Shown one piece after another: positions 41,019-49,913 of a DNA stretch of 64,000 bases. Both the position numbers and the translations under genes were made by a program. The notes beneath the pieces were generated by a model that was not told the DNA's origin, did not search any database, and saw nothing but the letters and a program-made list of their open reading frames with translations. Within the stretch, counting starts at the first letter, position 1, and each line of letters begins with the position of its first letter. The DNA lies in assembly GCF_020696975.1 (NCBI RefSeq), contig NZ_JAJGBK010000014.1, forward strand, positions 92,237 through 156,236. The letters run 5' to 3'. This stretch comes from Methanoculleus sp. Its GTDB lineage: Archaea; Halobacteriota; Methanomicrobia; Methanomicrobiales; Methanoculleaceae.

Positions 41019-42815
41019 TCATACCTCCCTTGGTATTCTGATGGTGAAGGTGCTCCCCTCGCCCACCACACTTGTCACCGTTATCTCCCCTCCGTGCAAC
41101 TGGACATATTTATTCGCGATCGCAAGCCCCAGGCCCGTTTTCCCGGATTTGCGGTTCTGCTGTTCGATGCCTCCGGTGTAGAACGGCCTAAAGATCGATC
41201 CGATGATATCCCCGGGGATACCGATGCCATTATCGCACACCATTATATAATGGTTGTTATTTGATTCCGCATAGCGGATCCATACTTTCTTAGGCAGCTC
41301 ATTATACTTAACCGCATTCGATACCAGGCTCTCGACCGCCAGGCAAAGCCGAACGGGATCTCCCCAGATATGGGCATTCACCGGGATCTCGTTCTCGATC
41401 TCTGCCTCCCGGCCGTATCCGCCGTCCGTGATGATGCCATCGACGAACGGGCGGAGTGGTACGTCCTGAATGGCAAGCTCGACGTGGTCCATCGTGACCA
41501 GGCTCAACTCGACCATCCTCTCGACCACCGCCTGCTCCTGCTTCGCGCACTCGATGCAGGTCCTGAGGCACCTCTCGGTCTCGGCCGTCAGGCCATAACA
41601 TTCGGGATCGTCGGCGATCATGCAGAGGTAGCCGATGAGCGGCTGAAGCGGCGTGCGCAGTTCGTGGGAGAGGGTGGCGACGAGCCCTTTCCACTGGTCG
41701 ACCTCCCAGGCCATCTGCCTGCAGGCAAGCCGTTGCCGCCGCATCTCGGTGTTGTCCCGCGCCGATCCGACAACACCGATCAGGGCCCCGTCCGCACCGG
41801 CATACGGGGCGAGTGTGACGGAGTAAGTATGGCAAACGCCCCCGATCTCGATGTCGAGATCGTACCGGGCATTCTTGCGTTCACGAACCACGCTATGGAC
41901 CCGTTCCATATGCTGCACAGCAAGGTCGGCGGGCAGGAGAGCATCCACGCCCCGCCCGACGAGGTCGTCGGGAGAGACATGATGTTCGGAGGCACGCAGC
42001 CAGGAGAAGTGGAGGATACGCCCTTGTGGATCCTGCATGAAGAAGATGTCGTTTGACTGGTGGATGAGTTCCGTCAGGCGCCCGTTCGACCGGACGAGGT
42101 CTTCACGCTCGTTCTGGAGCATGCCGGCATCCGCAATCGTGCACTCGAAGAGGTTCTCGGGGACCAGCTTCCGGCAGGAGATGAAGACCGGGCGGACATC
42201 CCCGTTCCGTGCCCGGAGGGTCATCCCCATACTCCCGATATAGCCTTCCCGCTCCATCTCCTCGGTAAACCGGACTTTATAGGTCACATCTGCCCAGAAG
42301 AACTCTACCGGGACGCCGATGAGTTCCTGGGGGGCATAACCGAGTATATCGGCGCACCGTCTGCTGACGCAGAGTAACTGGAGGGTCTTTGGGTCGCAGA
42401 GAAACTTTGCATCGTGGGAGTTCTCGACAAGTTGCCTGTATCGGGAGAAGGCCAGGCGGGAGTCATGGGAGAAGAGCGTTGTGGCCCCAAAGACCCAGAA
42501 GAAGATCATCGAGTGCAGCCCCGTCATCACCGGGTCGATGATGAAGCCGAGGGTCGACTGGAATACCCGGATGAACACGAACCCCAGAACCAGCAATACC
42601 GTCACCGGAAGCGCCTGCCGGGGGAACCAGAGAGCGGCAAAGAGGATAGGGATGCAATAGATCAGGGGGCAAACAGGGTGAGCGTTAGCCGGTTCTACCG
42701 CTGTCAGCATGAATGATATCAACGAGAATGATACCAATACGATCATCTTGACGATATCGGTTCCGGTGAAGAGATCTTTCCGGAAAAGGCCTGCAAGACA
42801 CCGGTTTAAGGGCAT
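41019..42815 (-). CDS. Membrane-bound PAS sensor histidine kinase
   Basis: A 598-residue kinase with four hydrophobic helices at the N-terminus (about 20-110, a MASE-like sensory region), two PAS domains (about 120-235 and 245-365) and a classical HisKA box LSHELRTPL. The ATPase shows N box SLVSNAVKYNE, G1 DNGIGIPGD and G2 GKTGLGLAIANKY with the F box IFRPFYTGG. This H box is the bacterial type, unlike the HDILN and HDIRN boxes of the other kinases here. It is followed at once by a receiver protein. The upstream GTAAATATAATTTAC (42876-42890) is a likely promoter. Confidence 0.9.
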   Translation of the reverse strand: MPLNRCLAGLFRKDLFTGTDIVKMIVLVSFSLISFMLTAVEPANAHPVCPLIYCIPILFAALWFPRQALPVTVLLVLGFVFIRVFQSTLGFIIDPVMTGLHSMIFFWVFGATTLFSHDSRLAFSRYRQLVENSHDAKFLCDPKTLQLLCVSRRCADILGYAPQELIGVPVEFFWADVTYKVRFTEEMEREGYIGSMGMTLRARNGDVRPVFISCRKLVPENLFECTIADAGMLQNEREDLVRSNGRLTELIHQSNDIFFMQDPQGRILHFSWLRASEHHVSPDDLVGRGVDALLPADLAVQHMERVHSVVRERKNARYDLDIEIGGVCHTYSVTLAPYAGADGALIGVVGSARDNTEMRRQRLACRQMAWEVDQWKGLVATLSHELRTPLQPLIGYLCMIADDPECYGLTAETERCLRTCIECAKQEQAVVERMVELSLVTMDHVELAIQDVPLRPFVDGIITDGGYGREAEIENEIPVNAHIWGDPVRLCLAVESLVSNAVKYNELPKKVWIRYAESNNNHYIMVCDNGIGIPGDIIGSIFRPFYTGGIEQQNRKSGKTGLGLAIANKYVQLHGGEITVTSVVGEGSTFTIRIPREV

Positions 42816-42843
42816 GGAAGGTACAGAGAGTATTCTGAAATAA

Positions 42844-42890
42844 GCATATATACTATTCGGAATGCTTCAAGATAGGTAAATATAATTTAC
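42844..42890 (-). promoter_or_regulatory. AT-rich promoter of the kinase/regulator pair
   Basis: Two TATA-like elements on the minus strand, AGTATATATGC (about 42844-42855) and GTAAATTATATTTAC (42876-42890), lie about 30 and 65 bases before the kinase ATG. Either would give a short leader. Confidence 0.4.
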
Positions 42891-43003
42891 TCAAATGAAA
42901 AATATCCCCCGGCCTTTGGAAGATAAATGCGGAATATTTCCGGCCCAAAAAGAGGGAGGCAAGGGCCAGGACGGATCCTGCACCGGACCAGGGGAGAGCA
43001 TAT

Positions 43004-43711
43004 ATGAAGATCGTCGTGCAACCCTACAATATGCGCCCGTTTGTCTTCATCAACATCGCCATGAGCGCTGACGGGAAGATCTCAACGAAGGAGCGGCGGC
43101 AGGTGAGAATCTCAGGAAACGAGGACTTCTCACGGGTCGACCGGATCAAGGCGGAGAGCGATGCCATCATGGTCGGCATCGGCACCGTGCTCGCGGATAA
43201 TCCCTCACTCACCGTCAAGTCCCCGGAACTCCGGGCCGGACGGATATCGGCCGGGAAGGACGAGCACCCCATCCGCGTCGTGGTGGATAGTCTGGGACGG
43301 ATCCCGCTTGATGCCGATATTCTCCACAAAGGGACCGGAAGGCGTATCATCGCCGTCTCACGCGAGGCACCCCATAAGCAGGTGGAAGAACTCGGGCAAT
43401 ATGCCACCGTCGTCGTCGCCGGCGACGAGACCGTCGATCTTTGCACCCTGCTTGAGGAGCTGTACCGGCAGGGCGTCCGGCGCCTGATGGTCGAGGGAGG
43501 CGGAACCCTGGTCTGGGGACTGTTTGCGCAGGGGCTCGTCGACGAACTCCAGACGTTCGTCGGCAACATCGTCATCGGCGGGAAGGACGCACCCACCCCT
43601 GCCGACGGCACCGGCTTTCTCCGGGAGGAGGATTTTATGCACCTGCGCCTGATCGAGACCGTCCAGCTCGATGACGGCCTCCTGATACGGTGGAGCGTCG
43701 AGAAGAGGTAG
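43004..43711 (+). CDS. 2,5-diamino-6-ribosylamino-pyrimidinone 5'-phosphate reductase (RibD C-terminal type)
   Basis: A 235-residue archaeal reductase for the second step of riboflavin and F420 pyrimidine precursors. The pattern is that of the RibD reductase domain: FVFINIAMSADGKIS, RIKAESDAIMVGIGTVLADNPSLTV, HPIRVVVDS and VEGGGTLVWGLFAQGLVDEL. Length is normal for the stand-alone archaeal enzyme. ATG at 43004 is chosen for the GGGGAG 7 nt upstream, although a conserved-looking start (MRPFVF) occurs nine codons later. It is alone on its strand, facing the lipoprotein gene. Confidence 0.88.
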   Translation: MKIVVQPYNMRPFVFINIAMSADGKISTKERRQVRISGNEDFSRVDRIKAESDAIMVGIGTVLADNPSLTVKSPELRAGRISAGKDEHPIRVVVDSLGRIPLDADILHKGTGRRIIAVSREAPHKQVEELGQYATVVVAGDETVDLCTLLEELYRQGVRRLMVEGGGTLVWGLFAQGLVDELQTFVGNIVIGGKDAPTPADGTGFLREEDFMHLRLIETVQLDDGLLIRWSVEKR

Positions 43712-43760
43712 AAGAAGATAGCGGCCGGCTGATCGCGTCTAAGAAAATGGGTTGTGGGAG

Positions 43761-44225
43761 TTACGGGACTTCGACGATCCTGTCTACAACCTTGAAGGTT
43801 CCCCCTATGATGAGGGAGGCAGTTATCTCGACCCGGTTCTCTCCTTTTGCATTCTGAATGATCAGCTCGTCGCCGGTGGTCGGCTGCAGGCTGTCGGTGA
43901 TGACCTCCCCGGTCGACTTGGTCACGCGCACGTCAAGACTCTTTACGAAGTCCCTGCCCGTGCCACCGCGGAAGGCGATATACAGGTCATTCGTGACCCG
44001 CGAGGGGAATCCACCCGTGATCTGGAACTCAATCTCCTTTCCCGGCGGCATCGTCTGCGTCGGGCCGGGCGTCAGTGATACTGACGATCCGGGACCGGGC
44101 GTTGCCGTTACGGCCGGAGTCTCTGTCGGGGACGGCCCGACATCGCTGCTGGTGCCTGTACAGGCTGCGCTGAGCGAAAACGCGAGCAGGAGAACCGTCA
44201 GAGCGGATAGCAACCTGAAGTTCAT
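43761..44225 (-). CDS. Surface lipoprotein, function unknown
   Basis: A 154-residue protein with a signal peptide MNFRLLSALTVLLLAFSLSAACTG; the LSAAC lipobox would place a lipid on the Cys. A Pro/Thr-rich linker (about 27-65) follows, then a beta domain beginning IEFQITGGFPSRVTNDLYIAF. Similar small lipoproteins are frequent in Methanomicrobiales; no function is assigned. The start is taken at the ATG that yields a clean signal peptide; longer in-frame versions begin at 44255 or further. Confidence 0.7.
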   Translation of the reverse strand: MNFRLLSALTVLLLAFSLSAACTGTSSDVGPSPTETPAVTATPGPGSSVSLTPGPTQTMPPGKEIEFQITGGFPSRVTNDLYIAFRGGTGRDFVKSLDVRVTKSTGEVITDSLQPTTGDELIIQNAKGENRVEITASLIIGGTFKVVDRIVEVP

Positions 44226-44387
44226 AAACCAATCATACACACCATCGTATTTCATCCTTTCGCCATGTTCGCGGCTTATCCCGGGACGCACAGCACAAAT
44301 AATCGATCTCGCTGCCGGACGGGGGCGGACAGCGTGACGGTACCCGGCCACTGGATGACGTCGCAGATCGGTCCGGCCAATAGAAAG

Positions 44388-44413
44388 TTTTATATTTGTA
44401 GGAAGGAACCTTC
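44388..44413 (+). promoter_or_regulatory. Promoter and palindrome upstream of the glutamate-synthase-like gene
   Basis: GAAAGTTTTATATTTG contains a TATA box (44388-44395) with a purine-rich BRE in front. The 12-bp palindrome GAAGGAACCTTC (44402-44413) sits just ahead of the expected transcription start (about 44418). GGTG precedes the ATG at 44437. The palindrome is a candidate operator. Confidence 0.5.
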
Positions 44414-44436
44414 TATCCACAAACACAGGTGCAACA

Positions 44437-46026
44437 ATGAACCTACGAAGACCGAATGCCAGCGACGCAACCGGGACGAGCAACCGCTCCCGGGACGTCG
44501 TCCCCATGTCCGGCATCTGCAGCCGGTGCGTCGACGGCTGCAAGGGATCCTGCGAGATCTGGCTCTCTTCCTTCCGGGGCAGGGAAGTCCTCTATCCCGG
44601 CCCCTACGGTGAGATCACTGCCGGTGCGGACAAGAACTATCCGGTCGACTTCTCGCACCTGAACATCCAGGGTTATGCGAGGGGCGCAAAGGGACTGCCG
44701 GAGGGTGTCGAAGCGGACCCGGACACCGCGTTGTTCCCTGACGTCGATACCAGGACGGAGTATGGATGGGGCATCAAGGTCCCGATGCGGGTCCCCATCT
44801 TCACCGGGGCGCTCGGATCAACCGAGAGCGCCCGGGCAAACTGGGAGCACTTCGCCATCGGCGCCGCCTTATCGGGGATCACCCTCGTCTGCGGAGAGAA
44901 CGTCTGCGGCGTCGACCCCGGGCTGGAACTCGGCCACGACGGCAAGGTCAGCAGGTCGCCTGAGATGGATCGCCGTATCGAGACTTACCGGCAGTTCCAC
45001 GACAGGTACGGCGAACTCCTGGTGCAGATGAACGTGGAGGACACACGGCTCGGGACCGCCGAGTACGTCTCGTCGAAGCACAACCTGGAGACGATCGAGT
45101 TGAAGTGGGGCCAGGGTGCAAAGTGCATCGGCGGCGAGATCAAGGTCGGCAGCCTCGGCCAGGCGAACCAGTTGAAAGATCGCGGCTACATCGTCCTCCC
45201 GGACCCGGACAGTCACGAGGTGCAGGCGGCATTCCGCGACGGCGCCCTGAAGGAGTTTGAGCGGCACTCCCGTCTCGGCTTCGTCACCCGGGAAGGGTTC
45301 CTTGAGGAGGTCGACCGGCTGCGCGATATCGGGTTCAAACGGGTCACTCTCAAGACCGGCGCCTACTCGGCCGTCGAACTTGCGATGGCGATCCGGTACG
45401 GGGCTGAGGCGAAGATTGACCTCCTCACCATCGACGGGGCGCCCGGCGGCACCGGGATGAGCCCCTGGCCGATGATGAACGAGTGGGGCATCCCGACCTT
45501 CTACATCGAGTCCCTCGCCTACCAGTTCGCCGGGCGGCTCCGGGAACGGGGCATCCGGGTCCCGGACATCGCCATCGCCGGCGGGTTTGCGGACGAGGCA
45601 AACGTCTTCAAGGCGCTTGCCATGGGGAGCCCCTACGTCAGGGCCGTCTGCATGGGCCGGGCTCTCATGATCCCCGGGATGGTCGGGAAGAACATCGCAA
45701 AATGGCTCGAAGCAGGCGAACTCCCCAAGACCGTCTCGAAGTACGGCCGGACCAGGGAGGAGATCTTCGTCTGCTACGAGCAGCTCAAGGAGAGGTACCC
45801 CGACCGGATCGACGAGATCCCGCTCGGAGCGGTGGGGGTCTACACCTATGCCCAGAAGTTCAGGACCGGGCTGCAGCAGATCATGGCCGGAACCCGGAAC
45901 TTCAGCCTCAAGACAGTCGCCCGGAGCGACCTGATGGCCCTGACCGAGGAGGCGGAAGCGGTCTCTGGTATCCCGTACGTCATGCGGGCCTACCGCGACG
46001 CTGCCGAGGCGATCCTCGACTCGTGA
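44437..46026 (+). CDS. Glutamate synthase-related FMN-binding protein with N-terminal Cys cluster
   Basis: A 529-residue protein containing the FMN-binding TIM-barrel of the glutamate synthase large subunit (GltB domain 2): GALGSTESARANWEHF, IGGEIKVG, LLTIDGAPGGTGMSPWPMMNEWG and DIAIAGGFADEANVFKALAMG. A glutaminase domain is missing, so ammonia must come from elsewhere. The N-terminus carries CSRCVDGCKGSC, a cysteine cluster that may hold iron-sulfur. Such archaeal proteins may work with separate ferredoxin or amidotransferase subunits; none is next to it. The product could be an amino acid other than glutamate. Confidence 0.85.
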   Translation: MNLRRPNASDATGTSNRSRDVVPMSGICSRCVDGCKGSCEIWLSSFRGREVLYPGPYGEITAGADKNYPVDFSHLNIQGYARGAKGLPEGVEADPDTALFPDVDTRTEYGWGIKVPMRVPIFTGALGSTESARANWEHFAIGAALSGITLVCGENVCGVDPGLELGHDGKVSRSPEMDRRIETYRQFHDRYGELLVQMNVEDTRLGTAEYVSSKHNLETIELKWGQGAKCIGGEIKVGSLGQANQLKDRGYIVLPDPDSHEVQAAFRDGALKEFERHSRLGFVTREGFLEEVDRLRDIGFKRVTLKTGAYSAVELAMAIRYGAEAKIDLLTIDGAPGGTGMSPWPMMNEWGIPTFYIESLAYQFAGRLRERGIRVPDIAIAGGFADEANVFKALAMGSPYVRAVCMGRALMIPGMVGKNIAKWLEAGELPKTVSKYGRTREEIFVCYEQLKERYPDRIDEIPLGAVGVYTYAQKFRTGLQQIMAGTRNFSLKTVARSDLMALTEEAEAVSGIPYVMRAYRDAAEAILDS

Positions 46027-46215
46027 TCCCCAAAGCAGCAGTACCGGCGGACGACGGCCCTCCCCGACGGCTGCACGCCGCGTCCCGAGCGCTGGACCGG
46101 GCGCGGAAAACAGCGCGGGAAGGCGGAAATATTTCCAGCCACCACTTTTTTAAAATTATCTGAGAATCGCGATAATATTTAATGTGAAGAGCGCGTCAGG
46201 TGTGCCTGATATATC

Positions 46216-47349
46216 ATGCACATGGATACCAGTCCGACCCTCCTCATCACCGGGGGGGCAGGATTCATCGGGTCGCACCTCGCAACGGAGTTGCTCCAGC
46301 ACGGCTACCATGTCCGGATCCTCGACAACCTGACACCGCAGGTGCATGGTCCGGAACGGCAGCGGCCCGACCATCTCGATCAACGGGGCGAATTCTTCAT
46401 CGGAGACATACGGGATTCGCAGCAGTTGCGGGAGGCTCTCGATGGAGTCGATGCCGTCATCCACCTGGCGGCGGTCGTCGGAGAGCGGCCGAGCATGTAC
46501 CGGATCGAGAAGTACATGAGCGTCAACACCGCCGGCACGGCCACCCTCCTCGAGGCCTTGCTCGATCACCCCGTCAAGCGGCTCATCGTCGCCTCAAGCT
46601 GCGCCGTCTACGGCGAAGGGCTGTACTGCTCGTACAACGGCACCGTCTACCCGAAGATCCGGCGCTCCCGGGGAGAGACGGCAAAGGGGAACTGGGAACC
46701 CCGGAGCCCCGAAGGGGAGGTGATCTATCCGCTCCCCACGCCGGAGACGAAGGAAGCGTCCCCGCTCTCGATCTACGCCATCTCCAAGTACGACCAGGAG
46801 GAGATGTGCAGGATGATCGGCGAGGCGTACGGCATCCGGACGACGATCCTCCGGCTTTTCAACGTCTACGGCCCGCACCAGGGATACGCGAGCCCGTATT
46901 CCGGCATGCTGGCCGAGTACGCATCCCGCCTGCTCCAGGATCTTCCCGTCCGCCTCTTTGAGGACGGCTACCAGCAGCGTGACTTCGTGAGCGTCTACGA
47001 TGCGGCGCGTGCCTTCCGTCTGGCCCTTGAGTCGCCCGGGGCTGCGGGAGGGACGTTCAACATCGGGAGCGGCCGCCCCTACACGTTCCGGACCGTCGCC
47101 GATCTTCTTGCGACCATCACCCGGCGCCAGCACCTTGCGCCCGAGGCCACAGGGATCAGCCGGATCGGGGACATCCGCCACTGCGTTGCGGATATCAGCC
47201 GGGCCCGGGAGGTCCTCGGCTACGAACCGCAGGTCCCCCTCGAGGCGGGCCTGCTCGACCTGGTCGCCTGGGTTGAAGGGGAGATCGGAGGACGGCCGAA
47301 GGCCGCCTCACCCCTCAGGGTGCCGGCATCATCGGGTCTCCGGGTTTAA
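46216..47349 (+). CDS. NAD-dependent sugar epimerase/dehydratase
   Basis: A 377-residue extended SDR. It has the dinucleotide motif TGGAGFIGSHLA, the SSCAVYGEG active-site Ser/Thr region and the catalytic YAISKYDQEE (YxxxK). An insertion of about 45 residues after the Ser region separates the two and is rich in charged and aromatic residues. This class works on nucleotide sugars for surface polysaccharide or glycoprotein synthesis. TATA-like AATATTTAA (46174-46182) lies about 35 bp before the start. The substrate is unknown. Confidence 0.88.
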   Translation: MHMDTSPTLLITGGAGFIGSHLATELLQHGYHVRILDNLTPQVHGPERQRPDHLDQRGEFFIGDIRDSQQLREALDGVDAVIHLAAVVGERPSMYRIEKYMSVNTAGTATLLEALLDHPVKRLIVASSCAVYGEGLYCSYNGTVYPKIRRSRGETAKGNWEPRSPEGEVIYPLPTPETKEASPLSIYAISKYDQEEMCRMIGEAYGIRTTILRLFNVYGPHQGYASPYSGMLAEYASRLLQDLPVRLFEDGYQQRDFVSVYDAARAFRLALESPGAAGGTFNIGSGRPYTFRTVADLLATITRRQHLAPEATGISRIGDIRHCVADISRAREVLGYEPQVPLEAGLLDLVAWVEGEIGGRPKAASPLRVPASSGLRV

Positions 47350-47403
47350 GGCCGCCCGGAGCCCAACCTTTATTCTTCCGGCCATGCGTATCATTCTTAA
47401 ATC

Positions 47404-48150
47404 ATGCCTCTCAGCCTGCGCACCTGGGAAGTACGGCTCGGGATCATCCTGGTTGCTTCGTCGGCGGCCATCTACGCCGTAAAGGACCTCCTGCTTGGTG
47501 ACCCCGCGAACACCTACCAGTATATCTTCAATGCTCTCGGGTTTCTGCCGATCAACGTCCTTCTCGTCACCCTCATCCTGAACCAGCTCCTGAGCGTCCG
47601 GGCAAAGCGGGAGAGGCTGGAGAAGATGAACATGGTCATCGGGGCCTTCTTCTCGGAGACAGGGTCCGGGCTCCTCACCTTCCTCTCGGACCGCGACCCG
47701 GATCTCGGGAAAGTCCGGCAGGAACTCGTCGTGACGGAGGCCTGGACACCGGAGAGGTTCTCACGCGTGCGCGAACGCCTCCGGCACCACCGCTATGCCG
47801 TCGCCGTCGATAGCGCGGACCTGCAGGAACTCTGCCGCTACCTTACCAAACGGCGGGGATTCCTCCTGCGGCTGCTCGAGAACCCCGTCCTCCTGGAGCA
47901 CGAGTCCTTCACCGACCTCCTCCGGGCGGTCTTCCACCTGACCGAGGAACTCGAACGGCGAAACGACTTCCCCGCGCTCCCAAAGACCGACATCGCTCAT
48001 CTCACCGCGGACGTCGAGCGGGTATACGGCCGGCTCGTGGGGGAGTGGCTCGGCTACATGGAGTACCTCCAGAAGAACTACCCCTACCTCTTCTCGCTTG
48101 CGGTGCGCTCGAATCCCTTTGATGAGACGGCGTCGCCGATTGTGCGGTGA
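47404..48150 (+). CDS. Membrane-anchored helical protein, unknown
   Basis: A 248-residue protein. Two hydrophobic helices (about 12-30 and 42-60) are followed by a long soluble alpha-helical domain (about 65-240), including LLSVRAKRERLEKMNMVIGAFFSE, TDIAHLTADVERVYGRLVGEWLGYMEYLQKNYPYLFSLAV. No family was recognised. It lies 54 bp after the epimerase and about 100 bp before the 2-oxoacid oxidoreductase genes. Codon usage matches its neighbours. Confidence 0.7.
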   Translation: MPLSLRTWEVRLGIILVASSAAIYAVKDLLLGDPANTYQYIFNALGFLPINVLLVTLILNQLLSVRAKRERLEKMNMVIGAFFSETGSGLLTFLSDRDPDLGKVRQELVVTEAWTPERFSRVRERLRHHRYAVAVDSADLQELCRYLTKRRGFLLRLLENPVLLEHESFTDLLRAVFHLTEELERRNDFPALPKTDIAHLTADVERVYGRLVGEWLGYMEYLQKNYPYLFSLAVRSNPFDETASPIVR

Positions 48151-48254
48151 ACGACTGCCGCGGTCAGGGGAGGAAGGCCTTCAAACCCCCGGGCTTCCCC
48201 TCCCCGCGGCACAATCTATATACCCGCAACCGCGCTACGGCACGGCTGATCACC

Positions 48255-49913
48255 ATGGGCGAATACTCAGTACTCATCGGCGGCAAGGCCGGGGAGGGGA
48301 TCAACACGGCAGGCCTCTCCATCGCCGCCCTCTTCTCCCGCCTCGGCTACCGCACCTACATGTACTTCGACTATCCCTCGCTCATCCGGGGCGGGCACAA
48401 CTTCGCGATCATCCGGGCTTCGGAGAGGGCGATCGGCGCCCACCGCACCCCGGTCGACGTCCTCCTTGCCTTCGACCAGAACAGCATCGAGAACCACCGC
48501 CAGAGGATCCACGACGGCACGACGGTCATCTACGACTCCTCGCAGGCAGTGAGAGGAGAGGGTTCCGGCCTCCACCTCGATACGATCCTCAAAGAGGAGA
48601 AGGCGCCCCGGATCGTCGGGAACTCCGCAATGCTCGGGGCGCTCGCACGGACGGCGGGCATCGGCCGGGATGTCCTCGAGGACGTCCTCCGGGCAACCGT
48701 CCCCGCAAAGCACCTGGAGGCAAACCTCCGGGTCGCCGGCCGGGGTTACGACGCCGTGGAGAACGTCTTCACCGTCGAGCCGCTCGACACTCCGGCACTC
48801 CCGGTCCTGACGGGAAACGAGATCACCGGGCTCGGGCTCGTCCACGGCGGGCTTGAGTCTTACGTCGCCTACCCGATGACCCCGACATCAAACCTCCTCC
48901 ACTACCTCGCGGAGCGCGCCGAAGACCTTGCGATCAAGGTCCTCCACCCGGAAAACGAGATCGGCGTCATCCTGATGGCCCTCGGCCTCGCCTACGCCGG
49001 CGAGAAGGCGGCGGTCGGGACATCCGGCGGCGGGTTCTGCCTGATGACCGAGGGGCTCTCCCTTGCCGGGATGTCGGAGATCCCCGTGACGATCGTGATG
49101 GGGCAACGGCCCGGCCCGAGCACAGGTCTGCCGACCTACACCGCCCAGACCGACCTCCACTTCGTCCTGAACGCAGGCCAGGGGGAGTTCCCCCGGCTCG
49201 TCGTCGCCCCCGGCGACCTCGACGAGGCCTACGCCTGGTCGGCGACCGCCCTGATGCTCTCCTGGAAGTACCAGGTGCCCTCGATCATCCTGACCGACAA
49301 GACGCTCGCGGAAGGCGCCTTCTCCTTTGATATCGATGCCGTCGCCCCGCATCCCGACCGGGAGCCCCTGCTCTGGGACGGGAGCGGGGAGTATCGCCGG
49401 TATGCCCTGACCGAGGGCGGCGTATCGCCGCTCGCCTTCCCGGGGAGGGAAGGTGCCGTCGTCAAGGTGAACAGTTACGTCCACGACGAGGCCGGGATCA
49501 CCACGGAAGCGGTCGACGAGACGAAGAGGCTGCGCGAGAAGATGCTCCGGAAGGACGAGAGCCTCTCGGCGGAACTCAGCACCTACCCGGTCGTGAGGAC
49601 CTACGGCGCACGGGATGCCGGGAGGACGATCGTCTGCTGGGGATCGGAGAAGTGGGCGTGCATCGAGGCCGCGGAGGTGTTCGGGGCCCGGGTCGTCCAG
49701 CCGCTCGTGCTTGCGCCGTTCCCTGCCCGCACGTGGAAGGAGGCGATGATCGGGGCGGGGAAGGTCGCCTGCGTCGAGAACAACGCCACGGGCCAGCTCG
49801 CCCGCCTTCTCCGGCAGCAGGGGTTCGACCCGGGACGGCCGGTCCTGAAGTATGACGGGCGGCCGTTTGCAGTCGACGAACTGGAGGCACGGCTCGGGGA
49901 GGTCTTCGCATGA
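48255..49913 (+). CDS. 2-oxoacid:acceptor oxidoreductase, fused gamma-alpha subunit
   Basis: A 552-residue subunit of a thiamine-dependent 2-oxoacid:ferredoxin oxidoreductase. The N-terminal gamma domain (1-180) has GGKAGEGINTAGLSIA and FDYPSLIRGGHNF. The alpha (pyrimidine-binding) domain begins near 190 with AYPMTPTSNLLHYL, contains PENEIGVILMALGLAYAGEKA, TSGGGFCLMTEGLSLAG and the GPSTGLPT loop, and ends in a C-terminal domain. Substrate (2-oxoglutarate, pyruvate, other) is not decided by these motifs. It overlaps the beta subunit gene by 4 bp. ATG at 48255 gives the family N-terminus. Confidence 0.92.
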   Translation: MGEYSVLIGGKAGEGINTAGLSIAALFSRLGYRTYMYFDYPSLIRGGHNFAIIRASERAIGAHRTPVDVLLAFDQNSIENHRQRIHDGTTVIYDSSQAVRGEGSGLHLDTILKEEKAPRIVGNSAMLGALARTAGIGRDVLEDVLRATVPAKHLEANLRVAGRGYDAVENVFTVEPLDTPALPVLTGNEITGLGLVHGGLESYVAYPMTPTSNLLHYLAERAEDLAIKVLHPENEIGVILMALGLAYAGEKAAVGTSGGGFCLMTEGLSLAGMSEIPVTIVMGQRPGPSTGLPTYTAQTDLHFVLNAGQGEFPRLVVAPGDLDEAYAWSATALMLSWKYQVPSIILTDKTLAEGAFSFDIDAVAPHPDREPLLWDGSGEYRRYALTEGGVSPLAFPGREGAVVKVNSYVHDEAGITTEAVDETKRLREKMLRKDESLSAELSTYPVVRTYGARDAGRTIVCWGSEKWACIEAAEVFGARVVQPLVLAPFPARTWKEAMIGAGKVACVENNATGQLARLLRQQGFDPGRPVLKYDGRPFAVDELEARLGEVFA

